Numbered from the stretch's first letter, positions 8,101 through 15,050 are shown. The stretch is DNA of 22,445 bases from Streptomyces exfoliatus (GCF_000725545.1 NZ_JNZP01000045.1:1-22445), one strand, 5' to 3'. Numbers and translations: made by a program. The notes: generated from the sequence alone by a model not told the origin.

Positions 8101-8920
8101 GCACACCGCGATCCCGGCCGGCCCCACGGGCCGCGTCCTGCGCCTCGCCGACCGCGCCGACGAGGGCTGGACCGCCACCCTCGACGGCCGGGAACTGACA
8201 CGCACCACCGTCGACGGCTGGGCCCAGGGCTTCGAACTGCCGACCCAGGGCGGCCGCCTCGACCTCACGTACGACCAGCCGCTCACCCACACCGTGTGGA
8301 TCTGGACCCAGGTCGGCCTCGCCGTCGTCCTACTGGTTCTCGCCCTGCCCGGACGGCGTCGCGAGATCGACGACGACCTCCCCGAGGAGGAGCTCGCGAT
8401 CCCCGCCCAGGCGACCGACGGCGACGGCCGCCGGGCCCGCCGCCTGCGCGCCGCCGCCGAGGCGGACGCCGTCGGGACGGGATCCGCGGACGAGCCCGAA
8501 CCGGCCCCGATCCCGGAGCAGCAGACGTACGAGCCCCAGGAGTGGGACGGCGGCTACGACCCGGCCTACGCCCAGGCCCAGGACCAGAACCAGGAGCAGC
8601 CCCAGGCGTACGCCGAGCAGGGCTACTACCAGGAGTACGCGGCCGACCCGTACCAGCAGCAGCCGTACGCGTACCCCCAGCAGGGCTACGACCAGCAGCA
8701 GCCGCAGCAGTACGACCAGCAGCCGCAGTACGACCAGGCGCAGCAGTACGACCAGCGGCAGCCGTACGCCGAACAGGGCTACGACCCGAACCAGCAGTAC
8801 GCCCAGCAGCAGTACGACGGTCAGCAGCAGTACGACGCCCAGCAGTACGACCCCTACGGCTACGGCCAGCCCCAGGGCCACGAGACCGAGCAGCGTCCCG
8901 ACGGGAGCAGCAACCAGTGA
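5177..8920 (+). CDS. Membrane-anchored family 2 glycosyltransferase with Q/Y-rich tail
   Basis: The 1247-aa protein starts with a GT-A fold GT2 domain (~1-290): VTAVLVTHDGARWLP at 12-26, the DXD-like WLLHDDCAP at 130-138, a ~GG-F-D segment (224-227) and RDDVDLCWRAHSAGHH at 234-249. About a dozen hydrophobic segments follow (~428-800). Next comes a long, probably extracytoplasmic region (~800-1040) with a last membrane helix at ~1041-1062. The cytosolic C-terminus from ~1115 is almost entirely Q, Y, P, D and A. It probably transfers sugars to a membrane or cell-wall acceptor; donor and acceptor are unknown. The ATG follows GGAGGG by ~12 nt. Its stop overlaps the GTG of the DUF5719 gene, so the two are translationally coupled. 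Nearby manA/manB suggest, but do not prove, a link to mannose-derived donors. Confidence 0.85.
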   Translation: MSSTPEFPRHVVTAVLVTHDGARWLPDALAGLLAQERPVQNVVGADTGSADDSAQLLADAVGADRVLHLARRTGFGAAVEEAARTAPVLGPDELPYLKRPSGWDPVSRTWNDDAYDLPDLPHGEPVQWLWLLHDDCAPEPGALAELLRVADSDAYAAVVGPKLRGWYDRKQLLETGVSIARSGRRWTGLDRREQDQGQHDQVRSVLSVSTAGMLVRRDVFEELGGFDRRLPLMRDDVDLCWRAHSAGHHVLIAPDAVLRHAEASARERRTVDCAGRTAANPHRVDKAGAVYTLLANTRGAALPYVFLRLVLSTVLRTLAYLVGKVPGQAVDEVMGLLATLLRPEKILAARKRRKNPAVAASELRALFPPPGATVRAAVEQATANFGGSEADSGGSRHGVVESGPGGDDADYLEIEQFARLKKIARKPGPVLFGLLLLVSLVACRNLFTGGSLAGGTLLPAPDTVSGLWSRYADTWHALGTGGTQTAPPYLAVLAALSALFLGSTSTALTLLLVCSVPLAGFTAYFAARGIVESRLLRAWGAIAYAFLPAVTGALATGRLGTAVLAVLLPLMARAAVSAHGFTRPDRGSWRATWAYTFLLTFATAFTPVVWPLAVVLGLGVLVVRRSDITAYGLRFLAAVGTPILVLAPWSLTLLTDPAAFLREAGLDIRTGTATALDLLGTSPGGPGTTGGLLLAGLVLAALTGLLREERQLAARTAWAAALAGLVLAVLSNGAGGTGWAGPATLVYGAALIAAGMIGAEGGRTRVAAHGFGWRQPVAALIALACALGPAVAAAGWMIGGADGPLTRRDPVQVPAFVAEESGTRDQPRTLVLAGGSPGEVAYTLVRGSGARLGDAELTAAAEGDPRLDDVVAHLVAGSGADQTEQLSGYAIRYVLVRDGAPRQMNRVLDSTPGLSRLSQLDGSALWRVDREIARVMIVPPAAKAGNGAAAQDGAEDGAGTATAKPVAVAAGPVEAHTAIPAGPTGRVLRLADRADEGWTATLDGRELTRTTVDGWAQGFELPTQGGRLDLTYDQPLTHTVWIWTQVGLAVVLLVLALPGRRREIDDDLPEEELAIPAQATDGDGRRARRLRAAAEADAVGTGSADEPEPAPIPEQQTYEPQEWDGGYDPAYAQAQDQNQEQPQAYAEQGYYQEYAADPYQQQPYAYPQQGYDQQQPQQYDQQPQYDQAQQYDQRQPYAEQGYDPNQQYAQQQYDGQQQYDAQQYDPYGYGQPQGHETEQRPDGSSNQ
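8520..8917 (+). repeat. Low-complexity Q/Y-rich coding repeats
   Basis: Degenerate in-frame repeats built on CAGCAGTACGAC encode Q-Q-Y-D, Y-D-Q-Q and EQGY units over residues ~1115-1247 of the glycosyltransferase. The purity of the repeats points to slippage or unequal exchange as the origin. Confidence 0.85.
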
Positions 8921-10455
8921 AGCGCACGACCCTCTCCCTGATCGCGGTCGCCACGGCGCTCGCCGCCGTCACCGGCCTGGCGTCCCTCACCGCCCCCGAG
9001 GGCGCCGCCGCCCCCGAGCCCAAGGCCGCCACCCGCCTGCCGGTCGACCGCGTCGGCGTGGTCTGCCCGGTACCCAGCACCTCCGAGGTGGCCGAAACCC
9101 TCTACACCTCGTACACCCCTCCGAGCGCCGGTACGGGTGCGGGAAAGAGCACCCCGGACCAGGGCAAGGCCGAGCAGCCCACCGCCCGGCTCCTGCCCGC
9201 CGCGAGCACGACGACCGCGGGCGGCACCGCCAAGAACGGCAAGAAGCCCAAGCCCGCCAAGGCCCCGGCCACCGTCACCGCCACCGGCAAGCCCGTCACC
9301 GCCGAGGCGAACGGCGCCGCCGCTCCCGCCCTCGCCGGCACGGCGACCGGCACCCTCGCCCCCGGCTGGACCGTCCAGCAGACCACCGTCGTCCCGGCGG
9401 GCGCGGCACGCGGCCTCCTCGGCCTCGGCTGCGGCGCCCCCGACACCGACTTCTGGTTCCCCGCTGCCTCGACCGCCAAGGGCCGCCAGGACTACGTCCA
9501 CCTCACCAACCCGGACGACACGGCCGCCGTCGCCGACATCGAGCTGTACGGCCCCGAGGGCGCCCTCAAGTCCCAGTACACCGAGGGCGTCTCGGTCCCC
9601 GCCCGCTCCACGGTCCCCGTCCTCCTCTCCACCCTCACGGGCGAGGCCGCCAAGGAGGACGTCGCCGTCCACGTCACCACCCGCAGCGGACGGGTCGGCG
9701 CCGCCATCGGCGCCGCCGACGACAAGCTCGGCGTCGACTGGATCGCGGCCTCGGCCGACCCCGCGAACAGCGCGGTGCTCCCCGGCATCCCGGCCGACGC
9801 CACCTCCGTACGGCTCGTGGCCTTCGTCCCCGGCGACGACGACGCCGACCTCAAGGTCCAGCTGGTCACCCCGTCCGGCACGATCGTGCCGGCGGGCGCC
9901 GGCTCCCTGCACGTGAAGTCCGGGATGACGGCCTCCCTCGACCTGCCCGACCTCACCCGCGGCGCGGTGGGCTCCCTGCTGCTCACGCCGAGCGACCCGA
10001 AGAAGGCCACCCCGTTCGTGGCCGCCCTCCGGGTGGTCCGTGGCAAGGGCGCGGACACCGAGGTCGCCTTCGTGCCGGCGACCGCGGCGATCTCCGCCCG
10101 GGCGACGGTGGCCGACAACCGGGCCAAGGGCACGACGCTCTCCCTCACGGCCCCCGGCGCCGCCGCCCAGGTCAAGGTCACGGCCTCGGCCGGTTCCGGC
10201 GGGGGTACGCCGGTGTCGAAGACGGTCACCGTCAAGGAGGGCACCACCTCGGTCCTCACCGACCTGGTCCCCGGGGGCCTCAAGGGCTCCTACGCGCTGA
10301 CCGTCGAACCGGTCTCGGGCGGCGCGGTGTACGCGTCACGGACCCTCGCGCTGCCCCAGGACGGCACCCCGATGTTCACGATCCAGACCTTCGTCGACGA
10401 CCGGGGAACGGTCGAGGTCCCGACGGCCCGCCAGGACCTCGGGGTACTGGACTGA
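8917..10455 (+). CDS. Secreted DUF5719 family protein
   Basis: The 512-aa protein starts at GTG 8917, overlapping the glycosyltransferase TGA by 3 nt (GTGA). Its frame is open further upstream only as a shadow of that gene. Residues 1-~32 form a Sec signal peptide: K-R-T-T, then a hydrophobic LSLIAVATALAAVTGLASL core and Ala-rich exit. An Ala/Thr/Lys/Pro-rich linker (~70-130) follows, then beta-rich repeats. Motifs include DFWFPAAS near 178 and DYVHLTNPDDTAA near 193. This is the layout I recall for actinobacterial DUF5719 proteins, which commonly follow such a glycosyltransferase. No catalytic motif is visible, and its function is unknown. Translational coupling suggests it works with, or is a substrate of, the membrane glycosyltransferase. 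Confidence 0.85.
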   Translation: MKRTTLSLIAVATALAAVTGLASLTAPEGAAAPEPKAATRLPVDRVGVVCPVPSTSEVAETLYTSYTPPSAGTGAGKSTPDQGKAEQPTARLLPAASTTTAGGTAKNGKKPKPAKAPATVTATGKPVTAEANGAAAPALAGTATGTLAPGWTVQQTTVVPAGAARGLLGLGCGAPDTDFWFPAASTAKGRQDYVHLTNPDDTAAVADIELYGPEGALKSQYTEGVSVPARSTVPVLLSTLTGEAAKEDVAVHVTTRSGRVGAAIGAADDKLGVDWIAASADPANSAVLPGIPADATSVRLVAFVPGDDDADLKVQLVTPSGTIVPAGAGSLHVKSGMTASLDLPDLTRGAVGSLLLTPSDPKKATPFVAALRVVRGKGADTEVAFVPATAAISARATVADNRAKGTTLSLTAPGAAAQVKVTASAGSGGGTPVSKTVTVKEGTTSVLTDLVPGGLKGSYALTVEPVSGGAVYASRTLALPQDGTPMFTIQTFVDDRGTVEVPTARQDLGVLD

Positions 10456-10465
10456 ACGGCGCCCC

Positions 10466-10575
10466 GCCACGGGGACGGGGGACGGTCAGTACTGCCTGCC
10501 ACGGGGACGGGGGACGGGTCAGTCCTTGCCCGTAACGGGGGCGGGGGACGGTTCAGTCCTGCCCGTAACGGGGGT
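10466..10575. repeat. Imperfect ~32-bp tandem repeats copying the end of the metallopeptidase-like gene
   Basis: Three units starting at about 10466, 10498 and 10528 share the pattern ACGGGG(G)-CGGGGGACGG-TCAGT-CTGCC. They run into the 3' end of the minus-strand gene, whose last codons and TGA form the final copy. The repeat fills the convergent gap between the DUF5719 gene and that gene. No classical terminator is seen there. Confidence 0.75.
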
Positions 10576-11008
10576 CGACCGAGTCGGGGGAGAGCCCGAG
10601 AAGCTCCGCGACCTGCTCCACGACGACCTCGTGGACCAGGAGCGCCCGCTCGTCCCGGCTCTTCGACCGGATCTCGACCGGACGCCGGTAGACGACCACC
10701 CGCGCCGGCTCGTTCTTGTCGGCGGGCGCCGAGCCGCCCAGCGGCACCGTCTCGCCCGACACCGTCGGCGGCACCTCCATCACCATGAACTCGACGTCCG
10801 CGAGCTGCGGCCAGCGCCGCTCCAGGCGCTCCACGGAGTCGAGGACGAGATCGCGGAAGGTATCGGCCCGGCTCGCGGAGAGCGGCACCTGCGGCGGGGC
10901 GACGGGGCCCCGCATCCCGCGGCCGTGCCGGTCGCGGCGGCGCACCCGGGGCTCCGCAGGGGGCTCCGCGGAACGGTGCTGAGGGCTCGGCGGCACAGGA
11001 CTGTCCAT
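10553..11008 (-). CDS. Metallopeptidase (zincin, DUF1025-like) family protein lacking the HExxH motif
   Basis: The 151-aa protein has a charged, Pro/Arg-rich N-terminus (1-~45), then the small zincin-like fold: ADTFRDLVLDSVERLERRWPQL at ~48-69, VEFMVMEVPP at 72-81, RVVVYRRPVEI at 103-113 and the terminal VVVEQVAELLGLSPD at 128-142. In the active relatives I recall (metallopeptidase family PF06262) the last element reads VVHEIAHHFGI. Here H-E-x-x-H is replaced by E131-Q-V-A-E135, so the zinc site is gone. Mycobacterium carries a family member at the same place (Rv3259). ATG 11008 is used; an adjacent GTG at 11011 is equally possible and neither has a strong SD. It is divergent from the DUF3499 gene. 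Confidence 0.75.
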   Translation of the reverse strand: MDSPVPPSPQHRSAEPPAEPRVRRRDRHGRGMRGPVAPPQVPLSASRADTFRDLVLDSVERLERRWPQLADVEFMVMEVPPTVSGETVPLGGSAPADKNEPARVVVYRRPVEIRSKSRDERALLVHEVVVEQVAELLGLSPDSVDPRYGQD

Positions 11009-11358
11009 CACTGACGCAGCGTAACCCTCATCGGTCTCCCCGCACCGAGGCACGTCCTCGCCACCTTTCCCGCCGCCGTGGCCCCGCCACCACACCCCAT
11101 GTCGAAACCTGAACATTCCGGCCAACCACCCGCTCGATTCGACGGCCGCTCCCGATCGGCCATCTGGCCGTGGTTGTCCGGATCCGTACCCCCGACTGTC
11201 CGGATCGACTCCCACCGCCGCACCCTTGCGCCCCCTCCCGCGCAGGTCACGGCGACCACCCCCGGCGGGCGTGTGGCGGAGGTCACAGCGCGACACGGTG
11301 GAGTGACCTGAGGGAGAGTCGTCGCGGCCCGCTCAAGAGTGCGGTACCGTCCAACGTC
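11009..11358. other. Divergent intergenic region with 10-bp direct repeats
   Basis: This 350-nt gap separates the metallopeptidase-like gene (-) from the DUF3499 gene (+). TGTCCGGATC occurs at 11175-11184 and again at 11197-11206, 22 bp apart (two helical turns). A -10-like TACCGT (11345-11350) ends 8 nt before the DUF3499 GTG, which has no SD and may be leaderless. No convincing promoter was found for the minus gene and no coding potential is apparent. Confidence 0.5.
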
Positions 11359-11742
11359 GTGAGCCCTGTACGTCGCTGTTCGCGCACTGCGTGCGGCCGC
11401 CCTGCCGTCGCGACACTGACGTACGTCTATGCCGACTCGACTGCGGTCCTCGGCCCGCTCGCCACCTACGCCGAGCCCCACTGCTACGACCTGTGCGCCG
11501 AGCACAGCGAGCGCCTGACCGCCCCACGCGGGTGGGAGGTCGTGCGGCTCACCGACGGTTCCGCCCCGTCCCGCCCCAGCGGCGACGACCTCGAAGCCCT
11601 GGCCAACGCGGTTCGGGAGGCGGCCCGCCCCCACGACCGCACCGCCGGCGGCGGCACCAAGGGCGGCGGAGGCCGCGGCGGAGACCCCATGGAGGTCGGC
11701 CGCAGAGGGCACCTCAGAGTGCTCCGCTCTCCCGACAACTGA
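11359..11742 (+). CDS. DUF3499 family zinc-binding-like protein
   Basis: The 127-aa protein begins at GTG 11359 (V-S-P-V-R-R-C-S), the conserved N-terminus of actinobacterial DUF3499 proteins. Cysteines at C7, C12, C42 and C46, with H41 and H49 (C-x4-C … HCxxxCxxH), form a likely zinc-ribbon-type site. The C-terminal third (~85-127) is Gly/Arg-rich and disordered, ending RRGHLRVLRSPDN. The protein is always found beside manB in actinobacteria (Rv3258c in M. tuberculosis). Its function is unknown. The upstream open frame lacks homology to the family and is ignored. With TACCGT ending 8 nt before the GTG and no SD, leaderless translation is likely. manB starts 117 nt downstream. Confidence 0.85.
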   Translation: MSPVRRCSRTACGRPAVATLTYVYADSTAVLGPLATYAEPHCYDLCAEHSERLTAPRGWEVVRLTDGSAPSRPSGDDLEALANAVREAARPHDRTAGGGTKGGGGRGGDPMEVGRRGHLRVLRSPDN

Positions 11743-11858
11743 GCCGACGCGGGGCCACAACCGGCCACCGTCCGCGTATGTGTGTCCCCCCTCCGGGTAG
11801 TTTTGGCGTTCCGTACACGTGCCGCACACGCGTGCCGAGAACTCAGGAGGGTGGATCC

Positions 11859-13223
11859 GTGACTGCCGATCTGTCGCAGATCGTGAAGGCGTACGACGTC
11901 CGCGGAGTGGTGCCCGACCAGTGGGACGAGGACCTCGCCGAACTCTTCGGCGCCGCCTTCGTCCGGGTGACGGCCGCCGACGCGATCGTCATCGGCCACG
12001 ACATGCGCCCCTCGTCGCCCGGCCTGGCGGACGCCTTCGCGCGTGGCGCGGCCCGCCTCGGCGCCGACGTCACCCTGATCGGGCTCTGCTCCACCGATCA
12101 GCTGTACTTCGCGTCCGGCAGCCTCGGCCTGCCCGGCGCCATGTTCACCGCCTCGCACAACCCCGCCCAGTACAACGGCATCAAGATGTGCCGCGCCGGC
12201 GCCGCCCCCGTGGGCCAGGACACCGGCCTGGCGGAGATCCGCGAGCTGGCCGAGCAGTGGTCGGAGACGGGCGCGCCGGAAGCGGCGGAGACCCCGGGCA
12301 CGATCACCGAGCAGGACACCCTGGCGGACTACGCCGCGTACCTGAAGGCCCTGGTCGACCTCACGGCGATCCGCCCCCTCAAGGTGGTCGTGGACGCGGG
12401 CAACGGCATGGGAGGCCACACGGTCCCCACCGTCTTCGACGGGCTGCCGCTGGACGTCGTCCCGATGTACTTCGAGCTGGACGGCACGTTCCCCAACCAC
12501 GAGGCGAACCCGCTCGACCCGAAGAACATCGTCGACCTCCAGGCCCGGGTCCTCGCGGAGGGCGCCCACCTCGGCCTCGCCTTCGACGGCGACGCGGACC
12601 GCTGCTTCGTGGTGGACGAGCGCGGCGAGCCCGTCTCCCCGTCGGCGATCACGGCCCTGGTGGCCGCCAGGGAGCTCGCCAAGCACCCCGGCGGAACGAT
12701 CATCCACAACCTGATCACCTCCTGGTCGGTGCCGGAGGTCGTCCGCGAGAACGGCGGCGAGCCCGTCCGCACCCGCGTCGGCCACTCCTTCATCAAGGAG
12801 GAGATGGCGAAGACCGGCGCCATCTTCGGCGGCGAGCACTCGGCGCACTACTACTTCAAGGACTTCTGGAACGCGGACACGGGCATGCTCGCCGCGCTCC
12901 ACGTCCTGGCGGCCCTCGGCGGCCAGGAGGGCTCCCTGTCCGACCTGGTCTCGGCGTACGACCGCTACGCGTCCTCGGGCGAGATCAACTCCACGGTCGC
13001 GGACCAGGCCGCCAGCGCGGCGAAGGTGCGCGCGGCGTACGAGGGCGGGGACGTCACGCTCGACGAGCTCGACGGCCTGACGGTGACGGCCCAGGACTGG
13101 TGGTTCAACCTGCGCGCCTCCAACACCGAGCCGCTGCTCCGCCTCAACGTCGAGGCCCGCGACGAGACCACCATGGCCAAGATCCGCGACGAGGTCCTCG
13201 CCCTCGTCCGCGCGACCGACTGA
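11859..13223 (+). CDS. manB: Phosphomannomutase/phosphoglucomutase
   Basis: The 454-aa alpha-D-phosphohexomutase interconverts mannose-6-P and mannose-1-P (often glucose phosphates too), feeding GDP-mannose for glycans. All four domain signatures are present. The phosphoserine loop TASHNPAQYNGIK has S99 as the phosphorylated residue. The Mg site DGDADR is at 243-248. The sugar-recognition loop GGEHSAHYYF is at 324-333, and the phosphate-binding loop RASNTEPLLRLNVE is at 419-432. GTG 11859 follows AGGAGG (11845-11850) by 8 nt, an excellent SD. A 14-bp hairpin follows the stop. The neighbourhood with DUF3499, a SIS protein and manA matches the mycobacterial manB (pmmA) locus. Confidence 0.96.
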   Translation: MTADLSQIVKAYDVRGVVPDQWDEDLAELFGAAFVRVTAADAIVIGHDMRPSSPGLADAFARGAARLGADVTLIGLCSTDQLYFASGSLGLPGAMFTASHNPAQYNGIKMCRAGAAPVGQDTGLAEIRELAEQWSETGAPEAAETPGTITEQDTLADYAAYLKALVDLTAIRPLKVVVDAGNGMGGHTVPTVFDGLPLDVVPMYFELDGTFPNHEANPLDPKNIVDLQARVLAEGAHLGLAFDGDADRCFVVDERGEPVSPSAITALVAARELAKHPGGTIIHNLITSWSVPEVVRENGGEPVRTRVGHSFIKEEMAKTGAIFGGEHSAHYYFKDFWNADTGMLAALHVLAALGGQEGSLSDLVSAYDRYASSGEINSTVADQAASAAKVRAAYEGGDVTLDELDGLTVTAQDWWFNLRASNTEPLLRLNVEARDETTMAKIRDEVLALVRATD

Positions 13224-13234
13224 CCTGGCCGAGC

Positions 13235-13266
13235 GCCGGGGAACGGGGCGCCCCCCGTTCCCCGGC
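13235..13266 (+). terminator. Hairpin after manB
   Basis: A perfect 14-bp stem (13235-13248 with 13253-13266) closes the tetraloop CGCC, 12 nt after the manB stop. No U-tract follows. It may attenuate rather than end transcription, since the Trm112-like gene starts 57 nt further on. Confidence 0.75.
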
Positions 13267-13322
13267 GGTAGGCTGACCTGGCCCGAAGGGGCACCACCAC
13301 CGTCTGTCCGAAGGGACACACC

Positions 13323-13505
13323 ATGCCGCTCGAAGCCGGCCTCCTGGAGATCCTGGCCTGCCCCGCCTGCCACGCTCCGCTGAACGACCGCACGGCGGAC
13401 GAGACCCCCGAACTGATCTGCACCAGCCCGGACTGCGGCCTCGCCTACCCGGTCCGCGACAACATCCCGGTCCTCCTGACGGACGAGGCCCGCCGCCCGG
13501 CCTGA
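13323..13505 (+). CDS. Trm112 family zinc-ribbon protein
   Basis: This is a 60-aa single-domain Trm112/YcaR-type protein. The zinc knuckles are C13-P-A-C16 and C33-x4-C38. The family end motif CGLAYPVRDNIPVLL (38-52) is intact. In eukaryotes and archaea Trm112 is the partner that activates tRNA, rRNA and release-factor methyltransferases. Bacterial homologues are small and mostly unassigned. GAAGGGA (~13310-13316) provides the SD before the ATG. It sits between manB and the SIS gene on the same strand and may be read from the manB transcript. Length is typical for the bacterial family. Confidence 0.9.
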   Translation: MPLEAGLLEILACPACHAPLNDRTADETPELICTSPDCGLAYPVRDNIPVLLTDEARRPA

Positions 13506-13843
13506 CCCCGGAACCCGGGACCACCCGACCGCGGAGAGCAGCCCAACGGCCAAAGGCCCGGGCCCGAGCACACCCGGCCCAGGCCACGGCCACCTGGGCG
13601 GCGGGGGCGTCCGGCAGGCGGCCCAGGCCGCCGAAGCCGGTGCGCACACCCCTCAGCCCTCCCCGCCCAGGAGGGTCCGCCGCCGACGGCGAGCGCTGAG
13701 CCGCACGCGTGGTGCGGGTGGGAACCGAGAAGCCCGGCCGAAGGCCGGGCACCCATGAGACCCGGCACCAGGCTGCCGCCCGCACAGAACCGCCCCGCAC
13801 CACCAGGCCCGCACCAACCTGACGCGACCGGAGGCACCGCCCC
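13506..13843 (+). other. Intergenic region between the Trm112-like and SIS genes
   Basis: 338 nt without a supported gene. It contains a strong hairpin (GCCCGGCC at 13732-13739, loop GAA, GGCCGGGC at 13743-13750), probably a terminator without a U-tract, and other GGCC-rich short inverted repeats. An SD (GGAGG, 13830-13834) precedes the SIS gene. Frames through it have no start/SD pair or protein-like composition. Confidence 0.5.
13732..13750 (+). terminator. GC-rich hairpin upstream of the SIS gene
   Basis: An 8-bp perfect stem with a GAA triloop, ~100 nt before the SIS-domain gene start. It is likely a terminator for the Trm112/manB transcript or a stability element; no U-tract is present. 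Confidence 0.55.
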
Positions 13844-14992
13844 ATGCTCGACGAGACCCTCCTCGACGCCCCGGACGACCTCGCCCTGGCCGATCGCCGG
13901 GGCCTCCTCCGCGGCGCGGCGGAGGCCGGCGCACGGGTACGTACGGCAGCCCGGCACGCCGCCGAGGCCGGAGTCGCGGAACTCCAGCCCGAGGGCCGCC
14001 CCCGCGCCGTCCTCGTCGCGGGCCCCGGCACCGCCGCCGCGGCCGTCGCCGACCTGATCGGCGCCCTGGCAGGAGCCTCCGCCCCGGTCGTACGCCTCCA
14101 GCCGACCGGCGTCGCCCCCGCCGCGGGCGCCCTGCGCTGGGCGCTGCCCGGCTGGGCCGGCTCGGTGGACCTCCTGCTGCTGCCCACCACGGACGGTTCG
14201 GAGCCTGGCCTCGCCCTCCTCGCGGAGCAGGCGTACCGCCGCGGCATCAGCGTCGTCGCCGTCGCCCCGAAGGCCTCGCCGCTCGCCGAGACCGTCAACG
14301 GCTCCCGCGGCCTGTTCGTCCCGATGGCCGTCGCCCCGAACGAGGCCCCCGACGAGTACGCCGAGAACATCGGGGCGAGCCCGGGCGCCCTGTGGGCCCT
14401 GTTCACCCCGCTGCTCGTGCTCCTCGACCGGGTGGGTCTCCTGGAGGCCCCGCCGGAAACCCTGGAGAAGGTCGCCGACCGGCTGGACCGTACGGCCGAG
14501 CGCTGCGGCCCGGCCATCGCCACGTACAGCAATCCGGCGAAGACGCTCGCCGCCGAGCTCGCGGACTCGCTGCCGCTGATCTGGACGGAGGGCGCCGCCG
14601 CGGGCCCGGCGGGCCGCCGTTTCGCGGCGGTCCTGGCGGAGCTGGCCGGACTGCCTGCCCTGGCCGCCGAGCTCCCGGAGGCCCTGCCCGCCCATGGCGT
14701 GCTGCTCGCCGGCGACTACGCGGGCGGCGCCGACCCGGACGACTTCTTCCGGGACCGGGTCGACGAGCCGCAGGCCCTGCGGGCGAGGGTGGTCCTGCTC
14801 CGCGACCGCCCGTCGGACGGCCTCACCGCCGCCCACGCGGCCCGCGAGCTGGCCCTCAGCCACGAGACGGCGGTCAGCGAGCTGGAACCGGAGGAGGGTG
14901 GTGACCTGGAGACGCTGGCGGAGCTGCTCGCGGTGACGGACTTCGCAGCCGTCTACCTCTCCCTGGCCACCCCGGCCCGCCCGGCCCCCTAG
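13844..14992 (+). CDS. SIS domain protein (degenerate phosphosugar isomerase family)
   Basis: The 382-aa protein has tandem SIS-like halves of the bifunctional phosphoglucose/phosphomannose isomerase type. The N-terminal half has AVLVAGPGTAAAAVADLIGAL (~55-75) and LLLLPTTDGSEPGLALLAEQA (~114-134), followed by GISVVAVAPKASPLAE. The C-terminal half carries PNEAPDEYAENIGASPG (~166-182) and ends near residue 382. The active-enzyme motif S-x-S-G-N-T-x-E-T appears here as T-T-D-G-S-E-P-G, so phosphosugar binding or catalysis is doubtful. The ATG follows GGAGG by 9 nt. It lies between manB and manA, as does Rv3256c in M. tuberculosis. A role in controlling phosphomannose flux is possible but unproven. 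Confidence 0.8.
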   Translation: MLDETLLDAPDDLALADRRGLLRGAAEAGARVRTAARHAAEAGVAELQPEGRPRAVLVAGPGTAAAAVADLIGALAGASAPVVRLQPTGVAPAAGALRWALPGWAGSVDLLLLPTTDGSEPGLALLAEQAYRRGISVVAVAPKASPLAETVNGSRGLFVPMAVAPNEAPDEYAENIGASPGALWALFTPLLVLLDRVGLLEAPPETLEKVADRLDRTAERCGPAIATYSNPAKTLAAELADSLPLIWTEGAAAGPAGRRFAAVLAELAGLPALAAELPEALPAHGVLLAGDYAGGADPDDFFRDRVDEPQALRARVVLLRDRPSDGLTAAHAARELALSHETAVSELEPEEGGDLETLAELLAVTDFAAVYLSLATPARPAP

Positions 14993-14993
14993 G

Positions 14994-15050
14994 CAAGGCC
15001 CCACCAAGGCCCCCCAAGGCCCACCAAGGCCCCCAAAGGTCCCTGCAAGG
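14994..15050 (+). repeat. Short tandem repeat CAAGGCCCMACC-like
   Basis: About five degenerate 10-12-bp units of the form AAGGCCC(C)ACC lie immediately after the SIS gene stop. The rest of the 214-nt gap to manA is C-rich with several GTCAC/CCACC words. No hairpin terminator is obvious. Confidence 0.7.

Noticed and set aside
5183..8290. 1035-aa open frame on the minus strand opposite the glycosyltransferase
   Set aside because: Gly/Ala/Glu/Asp-only composition typical of the antisense shadow of a high-GC gene. The plus frame has clear GT2 motifs and membrane helices.
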